This document shows positions 42,480 through 51,716 of a stretch of DNA of 64,000 nucleotides, in pieces. This DNA comes from Peptoniphilus_A hominis (GTDB taxonomy: Bacteria > Bacillota > Clostridia > Tissierellales > Peptoniphilaceae), in contig NZ_JBBMFO010000007.1 of the NCBI RefSeq assembly GCF_040096015.1, positions 1-64,000 on the forward strand, in the 5' to 3' direction. The notes beneath the pieces are model-generated. The model made no database searches and was not told where the DNA came from. It was given only the letters and a program-made list of their open reading frames with translations. The stretch's first letter is position 1, and each line of letters begins with the position of its first letter. A program made the translations under genes and the position numbers.

Positions 42480-44261
42480 TTAAATTCCTAAAATATATTT
42501 TTCAATTAATTCAGCAATTTCGTCATAGGATTTTTCTCCAATGAACTCGTAAACTTTTTCGCCATCCTTGTAGAAGGAAACTCGCGGCAATTGAAAGATT
42601 TCGTGTTTTTCTGCAAAGTCCTTATTTTTGTCAAGATCCATGTAGTAGCAGGAGACTTCCTTAAACTCTTCTTCAAGAAGAACTTGCATAACTTCCATAA
42701 GTGGCTCGCAGTGAGAACATCTCTCTGCACCAAAGATGACAAGAGCCGCCTTTTGATTTTTTATCGTATCATCGAAGTGATTTTCTGTCACATATTTTAT
42801 TACAGATTCATTTCTCTTAATTACCTTTTTATTTTCTTCAAGGTCAATTACTGACTCAGACTCTTGTGAAAGTGGGTCAATGTCGTTATTTAGTGAACTT
42901 CTATTTACATTAGTAACTTCCACAGACTTAAAGCTGCCTGCACCCCTTAACTTGTAGTAGGATGCATCTTCAATCTCTTCAATTTCATTTTCACTTTCAT
43001 CAACGCCTAGATAATCGTAGGGATACCTGTAAACTCTGTAGATCATATTGTTTTTCAAAAGATTTTCCGTAGTAGTCCTGTAAGGGCAAGTCCACTGCCA
43101 AACTATTTCCTTGGAGTGGGTAATCTCTAAGACAAGACCTTCTGTGGCAAGAGTTATTAGGGTGTTGCCATTGGGAAGTCTTTGAAGGTTTCCACCATAG
43201 GGCGAATAAAATTTATAGCCATTCATAGGAATGGAAAAGCCAAAGTCCCTAGGATCCACTGACCAGTTAAGAGATAGAGTCACTGGATTTATTTCAAGAA
43301 TTCTTGAATAATTTCTCACGAAGGGAAGAAGTCCCGATGGAGAAGTAAGAGTTGGTGAACCGTAGCCACATCTTCCGCCATTGTCAAAAATTAAAAGATT
43401 ACCCTCGCCAGTTAAGCCCTTGGGAATAATACTTGCAAAGGCAGATCCAACTACAGGGTCAACCTTTTTGAAGTCAGAAAAATTTGGTCCCAGCTTATAG
43501 CAAATGCGCGATCTCTTTTTGTCAATTATGCCAATAATATTTGCAGCTCTCGCCGTAAATAAAATATTGTCTGGATGAAAGCGTGGATCCCCTTGGTCGT
43601 ACCACTTGTTTTCCCCAATTGTAGAAATTGATGTAACATCTAAATAATTGCCCAGCGGTCTCTCTGTCATTCTCAGATTTGGATTTCTGTAGAGAACATT
43701 TTTCGCCTCTTCAGAAAATCCCAGCTGGTCAAAGTGCTCGCTAAAGGAAAATTTCCAAACAATATTTCCCTCTTCGTCCACTTCTAAAATTACATCATCA
43801 AGCAAAGTCTTATCAGAAATTCTGCTGTCCTTAATGGCATCGTGAACTAGTAGGAGAGTTTTGCCCCCCTCCACAATTTTTTCACCAGGATAATAATAGC
43901 CAAGAGAGTTGCCCTCCCTTTGAAAATCAGAGTGAGCCCTAGCCATCCACTTTGGCCTGTAGCCCCTGTCCTCTGTAAACTTAAACTTGTCGAAGTCAAA
44001 TTGAACCCTGCCCTCCTTGTCAAACTCAATGAGTTTAATACCGTCACTGACGCCAAAGTCTGATGACCTAAAGGAAGAAATGCTCATAATATGTTTGTTG
44101 GGTAGCATCTTGGCAGGCATTGGGTTTACAGAATACCTTTTGAGCTCTGTGCCGTCCATTTTTGTTATAAGAGCTCCGTCCTTGGCAGTTGAAATTAAAT
44201 TTATGCCATTGTAGGCCTTTTCTCTCTTGTAGACTACAGTTCCCCTTGGATAGACTCTCAT
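42480..44261 (-). CDS. Arylsulfotransferase-like beta-propeller fused to thioredoxin
   Basis: 593 residues. Residues about 10-460 resemble the arylsulfotransferase (ASST) propeller, with family-like stretches FDNGGRCGYG, YSRILEINP and LQRLPNGNTLIT. The His that usually stands a few residues before the DNG motif is not seen (the region reads GSAFASII). Residues about 490-593 form a thioredoxin domain with the redox pair Cys515/Cys518 (CSHC) and a cis-Pro near 559. There is no signal peptide, so both parts appear cytoplasmic, unlike known periplasmic ASST. Its ATG overlaps the trxB stop (TAATG), which implies TrxB reduces this protein. The true reaction is unknown. Confidence 0.78.
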   Translation of the reverse strand: MRVYPRGTVVYKREKAYNGINLISTAKDGALITKMDGTELKRYSVNPMPAKMLPNKHIMSISSFRSSDFGVSDGIKLIEFDKEGRVQFDFDKFKFTEDRGYRPKWMARAHSDFQREGNSLGYYYPGEKIVEGGKTLLLVHDAIKDSRISDKTLLDDVILEVDEEGNIVWKFSFSEHFDQLGFSEEAKNVLYRNPNLRMTERPLGNYLDVTSISTIGENKWYDQGDPRFHPDNILFTARAANIIGIIDKKRSRICYKLGPNFSDFKKVDPVVGSAFASIIPKGLTGEGNLLIFDNGGRCGYGSPTLTSPSGLLPFVRNYSRILEINPVTLSLNWSVDPRDFGFSIPMNGYKFYSPYGGNLQRLPNGNTLITLATEGLVLEITHSKEIVWQWTCPYRTTTENLLKNNMIYRVYRYPYDYLGVDESENEIEEIEDASYYKLRGAGSFKSVEVTNVNRSSLNNDIDPLSQESESVIDLEENKKVIKRNESVIKYVTENHFDDTIKNQKAALVIFGAERCSHCEPLMEVMQVLLEEEFKEVSCYYMDLDKNKDFAEKHEIFQLPRVSFYKDGEKVYEFIGEKSYDEIAELIEKYILGI

Positions 44262-45193
44262 TATACACCTCTATTTCTAATAAACTTTTCTGCATAAACT
44301 GTTGCCACTGCCCCATCATTTGCCGCTGTGACAATTTGTCTAAGGGGCTTCTCTCTTATGTCTCCTGCAGCAAAAATTCCTTCCACAGATGTCCTCATGC
44401 AGTAGTCAGTTTTTATAAAGCCAAAACTATCTACTTCCACAAGGTCTTTTACAAAATCAGAATTGGGACTCATGCCTGCAAAGATAAAAATCCCATCAGA
44501 CGTGACCCTAGTCTTAGTGTTGTCAGAAAGATCTAAAATATCAAGACTATTTACTCTTTCGCCCCCATAAATTCCTTGAAGTTTTGAGTGCCAAGTGTAA
44601 GAAACTTTTGGATTCTTTTTTATCCTCTCAACTTCAAGTTCATTTCCATCAAAATTTCCCTCGTCGTGAATAATAATCATGTTAATGGAGTTGGCAAAAT
44701 TGGAGAGATAATCAGCTTCCTCTAAAGCAAGGTCCCCAGAACCTAAAATATGTATGTCCTTGTCCTTAAAATAATCTGCATCACAAGTTGAGCAGTAGGA
44801 CACGCCACGACCAGCAAATTCCGTTTCGCCAGGCACATTTATCATCTTGGCATAGGTTCCCGTAGCAATAATAATTGCCTTAGAATAAAATTCCTTTCGC
44901 CTAGCAGTAGTAAGCTTAAAGCCATCATCAGATTTTTCGATTTTAGAGACAGTGCCATAAATAAACTCATTAGTAGTAAAATTTTCAGCTTGCTTTCTAA
45001 ACTCATTTATAAGGTCTCTTCCAGCAATCTCCTTAAAACCAGGGTAGTTTATAACTTTTGGCGTGTCATTAACTCTTCCGCCAAAGGAAAACTTCTCTAT
45101 TACAAGAGTATTTAAGATAGACCTGCCAGCATAAATGGCAGCACTTAAACCCGCTGCCCCTGCACCAATAATAATCAAATCATACTTTTTCAT
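44261..45193 (-). CDS. trxB: Thioredoxin reductase
   Basis: 310 residues. The FAD-binding start IIIGAGAAGLSAAIYAGRS, the redox motif YCSTCDADYF (CSTC rather than the common CATC), the NADPH-binding LGSGDLALEEA and the C-terminal FAAGDIREKPLRQ are in the expected order. It passes electrons from NADPH to a thioredoxin. The downstream gene, translated from an overlapping TAATG, encodes a fused thioredoxin domain that is the likely partner. It starts 9 nt after the phosphatase gene stop. Confidence 0.93.
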   Translation of the reverse strand: MKKYDLIIIGAGAAGLSAAIYAGRSILNTLVIEKFSFGGRVNDTPKVINYPGFKEIAGRDLINEFRKQAENFTTNEFIYGTVSKIEKSDDGFKLTTARRKEFYSKAIIIATGTYAKMINVPGETEFAGRGVSYCSTCDADYFKDKDIHILGSGDLALEEADYLSNFANSINMIIIHDEGNFDGNELEVERIKKNPKVSYTWHSKLQGIYGGERVNSLDILDLSDNTKTRVTSDGIFIFAGMSPNSDFVKDLVEVDSFGFIKTDYCMRTSVEGIFAAGDIREKPLRQIVTAANDGAVATVYAEKFIRNRGV

Positions 45194-45202
45194 CTAATCA
45201 CC

Positions 45203-45808
45203 TCAAATAGAATCCACAGGATTTTGTGGAGCCTTTTTAATTATCTTAAACTTGCCATCATGATAATCACAAATATTAAACTCAGCGTTGCGCCTTACCC
45301 TATTTGTCCAAAAATTTTCCATGGGCACATTTTCCATAATAGAATACATGGCAACAATAGTGACACCGTGAGTTACAATCAAAATATTTTCGTCAAGCTC
45401 AGGATAGACAGCATACTCAAAAAATTTCTCAACTCGTCTTCTGAGGTCGTAGAGACTTTCACCGTCAATTCTATTGTATTTGTGAGGCTTTTCAAAATAA
45501 AGTTTGTGGAGCCACTTATCGTCTTCTTTCACATCCTTAATATTTTTGCCAGACCAATAGCCCACATCTATTTCGCGAAGAAGAGAAGTCTTTATAATAT
45601 TTCTGTCAGGACAAATTAATTTTGCAGTGTCATAGGCGCGACCAAGATCAGATGAATAAACACTGTCGAAGTGAATGTCCTTACACTTTTCGCGAAGAAT
45701 CTTGCCCATTTCAATGCCTTCTTCAGTAAGTGGCGAATCATCTTGCCCTTGAATAATGCCAGCCCTGTTCCACTCAGTTTCCCCATGCCTTGTAAAATAA
45801 ATCCTCAT
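45203..45808 (-). CDS. Histidine phosphatase family protein
   Basis: About 201 residues from the ATG at 45808 (MRIYFTRHGETEWN), which is preceded by GAGGG; an in-frame ATG 24 nt upstream gives an unlikely N-terminus. The phosphohistidine motif TRHGETEWN and the later VTHGVTIV are typical of phosphoglycerate-mutase-like phosphatases. The substrate is unknown. It appears to head the unit with trxB and the ASST/thioredoxin gene. Confidence 0.88.
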   Translation of the reverse strand: MRIYFTRHGETEWNRAGIIQGQDDSPLTEEGIEMGKILREKCKDIHFDSVYSSDLGRAYDTAKLICPDRNIIKTSLLREIDVGYWSGKNIKDVKEDDKWLHKLYFEKPHKYNRIDGESLYDLRRRVEKFFEYAVYPELDENILIVTHGVTIVAMYSIMENVPMENFWTNRVRRNAEFNICDYHDGKFKIIKKAPQNPVDSI

Positions 45809-45960
45809 GCTTCCCTCACAATCTATATGCACAATCTATATAAAAAAATTTCATTCCTACTGATATTATATATTATAAGAAAAAACAATTAAAGTAAGAA
45901 AAGCTTATCCTTTTAGTTAAAAACTCCTCAAAAAACTTGAAATCTCCTTGCATTTTCCCC

Positions 45961-45986
45961 TTATTATTATTATTATTATTATTATT
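45961..45986 (+). repeat. TTA trinucleotide repeat upstream of the SLH surface protein
   Basis: 26 nt of uninterrupted TTA units (about 8.7 copies) end at the first base pair of a predicted -35 box (TTGCAA, 45985-45990), 49 nt before the start codon. Repeats of this kind change length by slipped-strand mispairing, so the tract may vary expression of the surface protein. Confidence 0.85.
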
Positions 45987-46013
45987 GCAAAGATATTTTT
46001 TATTTCTTAAAAT
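45985..46013 (+). promoter_or_regulatory. Predicted promoter of the SLH surface protein
   Basis: TTGCAA (45985-45990), a 17-nt spacer and TAAAAT (46008-46013), then AAAAGGAGG and the ATG at 46036. The -35 is weak (4 of 6), which would make it sensitive to the neighbouring repeat tract acting as an UP-like element. Confidence 0.5.
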
Positions 46014-46035
46014 AATTTAATAAAAGGAGGAATTT

Positions 46036-48966
46036 ATGAAAAAGAAAATATTTGCAATAATTTTTGCCTTTGCCTTAGTATTTTCATCTGCAATTTTTTT
46101 ATCAGCAGAAAATACTTATGCAGAAGGCGAAAAGACCTTTGTTCTTAAAAAAGCTGACGGCACTGAACTAGGTCAATACGATGAAATCAAAGATGGTTGG
46201 GACGAAAAAACCATCCTTGGTATGATGAAAAAGACAGATCCAAATGCAAGTTATATAATCGAAGTGACAAAGGACTATGAATTTGAAGGAGCTTCAAGAT
46301 CAATAATAAGCGGATTAAATGTTACCTTCACATCTAAAGAAGGCACTTCTCCCGTACTTACATCAGGTAGCGGTATGCCACACTTTTTCCTAAAGGATGG
46401 CAACTATACATTTAAAAATATCATTCTTGAGGGAAAATCTGGATCCAATGGTGGAGGTATTTACACTCATGATGACAATCAAGGCATTACAATTACTTTA
46501 GACAAGGGTACAGTCATAAGAAATTGTAATTATATTGATGCACCTTATTTTTATCGCACCCTCGTCATTAGAGATGACTATGATGACCAAAAAGATTCCA
46601 CCCTTATTATTAACGACGGCGTTACAATTGAAAATAATAAGTTGAATTCTCAAAACGGCGGATCACCTATTTCTGTACGTGAAGGCTGTAAACTAATCGT
46701 AAACGGCGGTGAATTTAAAAATAATGAAGCACAATATAATCGAATCGGCGGTGGAGTAATCTTTAATGAAGAAGGCGCCGAAACTATTATTAATGGCGGA
46801 AACTTCGAAGGAAATAAAGCAGCTGGCTATGGTGGAGCCGTTATTAACTACGGCAAGCTCACAATTAATGCAGGAACTTTTAAGGGTAATGAAGCAAAAA
46901 ACGGAGGAGCAATTTCATCAATTGCAAGTAATTCTGAATTAACAGTAAATGGTGGATCTTTTGAAGATAATAAAAGTACTGGCAAATGGGGCGGCGCTAT
47001 CGTCGCGAAAAATAAAGTAAGTGTTAAGAATGCGACTTTTGATGGCAATGTTTCTGGTAACGGTGGTGCAATTTTTGCCTACGATGCAAATGATGCAGCA
47101 ATAGTAAATTGTACCTTTAAGAACAACAGTGCAACAAATGAAAACACTGTAAAACATGGCGGGGCACTTTTTGTAAATGATAGCAAGAATGTTTCCATAA
47201 AAAGCAATACATTTATTAAAAATACGGCGAAAGATGGCGGAGCTTTGAATATAACAGGAGTAGAAGGAGTTATAGAAGATAATACCTTTGAAGAAAACTT
47301 TGCAGATAGATTTGCTTCTGCTTTTCATGTAAAAGATTCAGCACCTTCCATAAAAAATAATATCTATAAAAACAATGGAATGAAAGATGACAAGACAACA
47401 GTCTATGCAACTCTTATGGTTGAAAGCGTAGCATCAGGAAAAGAACTTACAATTGAAAATGATAAATTTGAAAATAATGGTGCGACTAAATCCGGTGGCG
47501 CATTAGTTGTAGGAGAAGGAACAGTAAGCTTAAAAGCTTGCGAATTTACAAATAACAAAGTGTCTGAGTATGGCGGTTCAATTTATATTACTGACGATGG
47601 AAAACTAAAAATAACAAACTCCAAATTCGTAGGAAACTCTGCAAAAAGAGGTGGAGCAATAGTTACTGAATTATTCTCACAAGCAAACCCTGCCGAAAAA
47701 ACAAAATATGCAAACTTAACTATTGCAGATGATGTTGTGTTCGATAAAAACTTCGCAAGTGACGGCTACTTTAACCCACCTATGAACTACAAGGATTTCC
47801 CTGACCTTAAATTTAAAACAACATCTCTTATGGGACAACTTCGTGCTATTAAAGCTGATATGATAACTTACGAAAAAGTTGACAGCCTTTTAAACAACTA
47901 TGATGTCTACTATGTAAATCCTTTAGTTACAGTTATTTATGATTCCAATGGCGAAAGTCCTGCAGAAAAAATTTTCGGCGAAGAACTTAAATCTGAAAAT
48001 GATGAAATTCTACCAGCTAAACATACAATCAAAGCTTTAAAAGAAACTGGACTTACTAGAGAAGGTTTTGAATTTAAAGAATGGAACACTCAAGCTGATG
48101 GAAGGGGCACTGCATATAAAGCTGGCGACGAAATGAAAATTTCCAGCAACCAAGTTCTCTATGCAATTTGGCAGGAAAAAGCTCCAAGTCCAGAACCTCA
48201 ACCTGAACCAAAGCCTGAGCCTCAACCCGAACCTAAGCCTGAACCTAAACCTGAACCTGAAATAAAAATTCACGAATATGTGGAAACTATACCTGTCTTT
48301 GCCCAAGCTGACTCTGTGAAAAAAGTTACAGAAAGGGTAATTGAAAGTCACATTGAATACATCAGCGGCTATCCTGACAATACCGTAAGACCTGATGGCA
48401 ATTTAACTAGAGCTGAAGCTGTAACAATGCTTGTAAGACTAAAGGCTTATCCTTTAACTGAAGGCGAAGAAATCTTTAAGGATGTAAAGGCTAATGCTTG
48501 GTACGCACCTTTCATCAGCGCTGCTTACAAAAATAATATTCTAGAAGAAAAGAAGGGCGAGGCTTTTAGACCTGATGAAAAAATTACAAGAGCAGAACTT
48601 GCACAGTTAATTTCTCACCTTGACAAGAAAAATAATGCCAAGGCAAGTTTCCCTGACATTGCTGGACACAAGTATGAAGCAGCAATAAATCAAAGTTTTG
48701 GAAATAAGAGAATTGCTGGTTATCCTGACGGAAGCTTCAAACCAGACAATGCAATTACAAGAGCAGAAACTGCTAGAATTTTAAATAGTCTTTTCGACAG
48801 AAAAGTTGACAGTAATGGACTTGCAAAAGTAATGGATGCCCTTAGACTTTACAAGGACTTAGACAAGAACCACTGGGCTTATTACGAAATAATGGAAGCT
48901 TCTCACACTCACCAATATGAAAGAGCAGGAAGCGGGACTGAAAACTGGACAAGTATTATTAAATAA
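46036..48966 (+). CDS. SLH-anchored beta-helix surface protein
   Basis: 976 residues. A signal peptide (about 1-29, ending TYA) is followed by about 580 residues of right-handed beta-helix repeats with recurring GGAI/GGAL and FxxNxA turns, as in Pmp-like and pectate-lyase-type adhesins. Next come an InlB B-repeat-like module (about 631-712, ending LYAIWQ), a Pro-rich spacer PEPQPEPKPEP (about 719-742), and three SLH domains (about 769-930) with GYPDNTVRPD and GYPDGSFKPD motifs. It is exported and held to cell-wall polymer by the SLH domains. Adhesion or glycan binding is inferred. AAGGAGG lies 6 nt before the ATG. A trinucleotide repeat sits at its promoter. Confidence 0.93.
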   Translation: MKKKIFAIIFAFALVFSSAIFLSAENTYAEGEKTFVLKKADGTELGQYDEIKDGWDEKTILGMMKKTDPNASYIIEVTKDYEFEGASRSIISGLNVTFTSKEGTSPVLTSGSGMPHFFLKDGNYTFKNIILEGKSGSNGGGIYTHDDNQGITITLDKGTVIRNCNYIDAPYFYRTLVIRDDYDDQKDSTLIINDGVTIENNKLNSQNGGSPISVREGCKLIVNGGEFKNNEAQYNRIGGGVIFNEEGAETIINGGNFEGNKAAGYGGAVINYGKLTINAGTFKGNEAKNGGAISSIASNSELTVNGGSFEDNKSTGKWGGAIVAKNKVSVKNATFDGNVSGNGGAIFAYDANDAAIVNCTFKNNSATNENTVKHGGALFVNDSKNVSIKSNTFIKNTAKDGGALNITGVEGVIEDNTFEENFADRFASAFHVKDSAPSIKNNIYKNNGMKDDKTTVYATLMVESVASGKELTIENDKFENNGATKSGGALVVGEGTVSLKACEFTNNKVSEYGGSIYITDDGKLKITNSKFVGNSAKRGGAIVTELFSQANPAEKTKYANLTIADDVVFDKNFASDGYFNPPMNYKDFPDLKFKTTSLMGQLRAIKADMITYEKVDSLLNNYDVYYVNPLVTVIYDSNGESPAEKIFGEELKSENDEILPAKHTIKALKETGLTREGFEFKEWNTQADGRGTAYKAGDEMKISSNQVLYAIWQEKAPSPEPQPEPKPEPQPEPKPEPKPEPEIKIHEYVETIPVFAQADSVKKVTERVIESHIEYISGYPDNTVRPDGNLTRAEAVTMLVRLKAYPLTEGEEIFKDVKANAWYAPFISAAYKNNILEEKKGEAFRPDEKITRAELAQLISHLDKKNNAKASFPDIAGHKYEAAINQSFGNKRIAGYPDGSFKPDNAITRAETARILNSLFDRKVDSNGLAKVMDALRLYKDLDKNHWAYYEIMEASHTHQYERAGSGTENWTSIIK

Positions 48967-48990
48967 TAAAATTTTAGATTAAACAAAAAA

Positions 48991-49031
48991 CCGAGATGAA
49001 TTTTACAAATGTATTGCAAATATCATCTCGG
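48991..49031. terminator. Bidirectional terminator between SLH protein and MutS-like gene
   Basis: CCGAGATGA (48991-48999) and TCATCTCGG (49023-49031) form a perfect 9-bp stem with a long loop. The minus strand continues into TTTTTTG and the plus strand into a T-rich tract, so it serves both convergent genes. Confidence 0.88.
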
Positions 49032-49036
49032 TTTCT

Positions 49037-50647
49037 TTATCTTTCTTCTAAGTCCTTTGAAAGGGCTCTTGCTTCACTTATTATTTCTCTTGGGTAGTTT
49101 AGGTTGTCTAAGATTGCAATGGCGTTACGACTTGTGGCTGGTCCTTCTTTTAATAAGTAGTCGAATTTTATGTCGCCATCTTCTATTTTTTCTTCAAAGT
49201 GCATATTTTTGTAGAGGTCCTTTAACAGAATTGTAAGTTCTATGTCGTGAGTTGCTGCCACTACATGGTTATTCCTTGCCAAGTATTTTAGGGTTGCAGT
49301 GGCTGCTGCAATTCTGTCAATGGTGTTTGTCCCCCTAAATATTTCGTCAAGCAAAATTATTTTTTCTTCACCATCTTCTATCATGGCTCCAATTGCCTTG
49401 GACTCTGCCATAAAATAGGAAAGATTTTCCATTATTGAGTCAGATATGTCAATGGCTGATCTTAATTTCATTGGCTTTATCTCAAATTTTTCTCCAAAGA
49501 AAATTCCAAAGCTAAGGGCAAAGACTGTGTTGATGCCAATTGTCCTAAGATAAGTTGACTTTCCTGATGCATTTGAGCCTGTAAGGATCATTGATTTTTC
49601 TAAATCTAAATCATTTGCCACCGGGTCCTTTAGGAGTGGAGTGTATAAGTTTTTTCCAGAAATTTTCTCTCCAAAGTCGGCAAAGTTTGTGCCATAGGCC
49701 TTTGAAATTGAAATTATTCCAATTTGGCAGTCAATTTTTCCCAGCAAGTAGTAAAGTCTAAAGATTTCTTCTCCATATTTTTTGAAATATTTTTGAGCCT
49801 TAGAAAAACTCCTAGCTTCTGATAAAAATAATACATTCTTATAGGTTTCAGCAAAGTCCATCTCTGCATTGCCCGTCAAAAATCCAAAGGACCTTAAGGT
49901 TTTCTTTAGGGGTCCAAGTTCTCTTAAAATATTTTCTACTTCTTGGACTTCCTCTGTAAAGACCTGGTTTTTATTTTTCGTCAAGCTTTCTGATACAAAT
50001 AAAATACTTTTGAGCCTCACTAAGCTTTCTAATTTCCCCAAAGTTATTTCGTTAAATTTTTTGTAAATAAAGGTGTTGACGCCAAGGAGGACAAAGATAA
50101 ATAGGACTGCCTGAGCCCTTAAGAAAACAAAGAGAAGGATAATATAAAGTGCTGTGAAGGAAAAAATTTTCGCCGCAATGTCAAGTTCTCTATCTACTTT
50201 AACTTCTTCTTCAATAAGATTTAGGACATCTTCCTTGAAATAACCAATCTTTCCCAGCTGAAACTGCATGTCTAGAAGCTCATCTTCTCTATCACCGTAA
50301 AGCTTTATGTTATTCTGAGTCTTTTTAATTTGGTCTTCATCTAAAATCAAATCTCTCAGCCTGTAATAAAAGTATTCCAGACCCAGCCTAGTCATGTTGT
50401 GGTTCATCTTCTCAATTATTTTGTCGAAGTTTAAATCAGCTGCTGTGATTTCAGATAAATTTCCCCCAAGCCTTTTATGTATGCCGTCAATTTTTCCCTT
50501 GAATTTTTTGGAGTGAATTTTGCCAAAGTTTTTTCTTATTTCAACTCGCAAAATTCTTTCGTTTTTTATTTTCACATAGTAGTTGTATAAAAAAATTACT
50601 CCAGTAAAAGCTAATAATAAAATAATTGGTGCGTAATAGTCCTTCAT
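49037..50647 (-). CDS. Membrane-anchored MutS-family ATPase
   Basis: 536 residues. The N-terminus has one transmembrane helix (about 6-24) and a further hydrophobic pair lies at about 172-215. The C-terminal MutS domain V shows Walker A TGSNASGKSTYLRT, Walker B IILLDEIFRGTN and the ATHD motif VVAATHDIEL. The mismatch-recognition domain and its Phe-x-Glu motif are absent, as is the Smr nuclease domain of MutS2. It belongs to a poorly known group of membrane MutS relatives whose role is not mismatch repair as far as can be read. It stands alone. Confidence 0.88.
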   Translation of the reverse strand: MKDYYAPIILLLAFTGVIFLYNYYVKIKNERILRVEIRKNFGKIHSKKFKGKIDGIHKRLGGNLSEITAADLNFDKIIEKMNHNMTRLGLEYFYYRLRDLILDEDQIKKTQNNIKLYGDREDELLDMQFQLGKIGYFKEDVLNLIEEEVKVDRELDIAAKIFSFTALYIILLFVFLRAQAVLFIFVLLGVNTFIYKKFNEITLGKLESLVRLKSILFVSESLTKNKNQVFTEEVQEVENILRELGPLKKTLRSFGFLTGNAEMDFAETYKNVLFLSEARSFSKAQKYFKKYGEEIFRLYYLLGKIDCQIGIISISKAYGTNFADFGEKISGKNLYTPLLKDPVANDLDLEKSMILTGSNASGKSTYLRTIGINTVFALSFGIFFGEKFEIKPMKLRSAIDISDSIMENLSYFMAESKAIGAMIEDGEEKIILLDEIFRGTNTIDRIAAATATLKYLARNNHVVAATHDIELTILLKDLYKNMHFEEKIEDGDIKFDYLLKEGPATSRNAIAILDNLNYPREIISEARALSKDLEER

Positions 50648-50717
50648 GTCATCCTCCTCTTAATCTCTTTCATTATTTTATTACAAAGAGATTGTCATTA
50701 CAATAAATAAAGACTAG

Positions 50718-50753
50718 GCAAAAAAAGACTGCCCACTAAAAGTGAACAGCCTT
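50718..50753 (-). terminator. Terminator of the 2-hydroxyacid dehydrogenase gene
   Basis: On the minus strand a 13-bp stem (AAGGCTGTTCACT/AGTGGGCAGTCTT, with three G-T pairs) and a 3-nt loop are followed by seven T. Confidence 0.88.
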
Positions 50754-50768
50754 AAAAAATTTATTTTC

Positions 50769-51716
50769 TTATTTTACATTTGGAAATAATTCGTCAAAGT
50801 TCTTAAGAATTACATGTCCAATGTCGTCTTGAGCGTCGATAGTTGATCCACCAATGTGTGGTGTTACATAAAGTCTATCAAGTTCAAATAATTTATTTTC
50901 TACTGGAACATCTTGAGTGTCAAGTCCGCCAGAGCCAAGTTCGTTAGAAAGTGTATCTAAGTTTGCTCCGCCTAGTTTGCCATTTTTGATGTAGTCGTAT
51001 AGGTCATCTTCGTTAACAATTCCGCCACGAGCAGCGTTGATGATGCAAGCTCCGTCTTTCATCTTTTCAAATTCTTCTGCTGCAAATAAGTCCTTAGTGT
51101 CAGGAGTTAGTGGCATATGAAGAGTGATAATGTCAGATTCTTTTACAAGAGTATCGAAGTCAACAAGTTTAGCATAGTCAACTTTGATGTCTTCTGGTTT
51201 TAAGAATGGGTCATAAGCAAGAACGCTCATGTGGAATACATTGGCGATTTCGCCAACTCTTCTACCAATTGCACCAAAGCCACAAATTCCTAGAGTCTTA
51301 TTTCTAAGTTCTCTACCAATCCATCTATATTTGTTCCAGATTCCGCCCTTAACTTCGTTTTGAGCTTGTACAGAGTTTCTGTAAAGGTCTAACATTTTTG
51401 CAAAAACAAGTTCAGCAACTGCGTTTGCATTTTGTCCTGGAGAGTTTTTAACTGGAATATTTTTTTCCTTTGCATATTCAAGGTCAATGTGGTTAGTTCC
51501 TGTAGAACCAACGAAAATTGCCTTTAAGTTTTTAGCAGCATCAAGAACTTCTTTGTTGATGAATGGGTCAACTCTCATGAATAAGAAATCATAAGGTTCA
51601 ATAATTTCTGCTAATTTTTCAGAAGTTGGAAGCATAACTTTATCAAGTTCAATACCTCTTTCTTCAAGTCCTTTGTCAATTACATCTGACATATAGTCTA
51701 CCATTAACGCTTTCAT
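50769..51716 (-). CDS. D-2-hydroxyacid dehydrogenase
   Basis: 315 residues. The NAD-binding motif is GFGAIGRRVGE, the substrate Arg is in NAARGGIVNEDDL, and the catalytic His in TPHIGGST. The family reduces 2-oxoacids to D-2-hydroxyacids in the cytoplasm. In a glutamate fermenter 2-hydroxyglutarate dehydrogenase is one candidate; phosphoglycerate or other 2-oxoacid specificity cannot be excluded. It is a single gene with its own terminator. The codon usage (many GAA/CTT/ACT) suggests good expression. Confidence 0.9.
   Translation of the reverse strand: MKALMVDYMSDVIDKGLEERGIELDKVMLPTSEKLAEIIEPYDFLFMRVDPFINKEVLDAAKNLKAIFVGSTGTNHIDLEYAKEKNIPVKNSPGQNANAVAELVFAKMLDLYRNSVQAQNEVKGGIWNKYRWIGRELRNKTLGICGFGAIGRRVGEIANVFHMSVLAYDPFLKPEDIKVDYAKLVDFDTLVKESDIITLHMPLTPDTKDLFAAEEFEKMKDGACIINAARGGIVNEDDLYDYIKNGKLGGANLDTLSNELGSGGLDTQDVPVENKLFELDRLYVTPHIGGSTIDAQDDIGHVILKNFDELFPNVK

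Noticed and set aside
45818..45841. Direct repeat ACAATCTATAT-GC-ACAATCTATAT upstream of the histidine phosphatase
   Set aside because: Only two copies of a short AT-rich unit, with no promoter context clear enough to call it an operator.
48190..48262. Pro-Glu repeat in the surface protein as a CRISPR-like or mobile repeat
   Set aside because: It is an in-frame PEPQPEPKPEP spacer, typical of wall-spanning regions before SLH domains.
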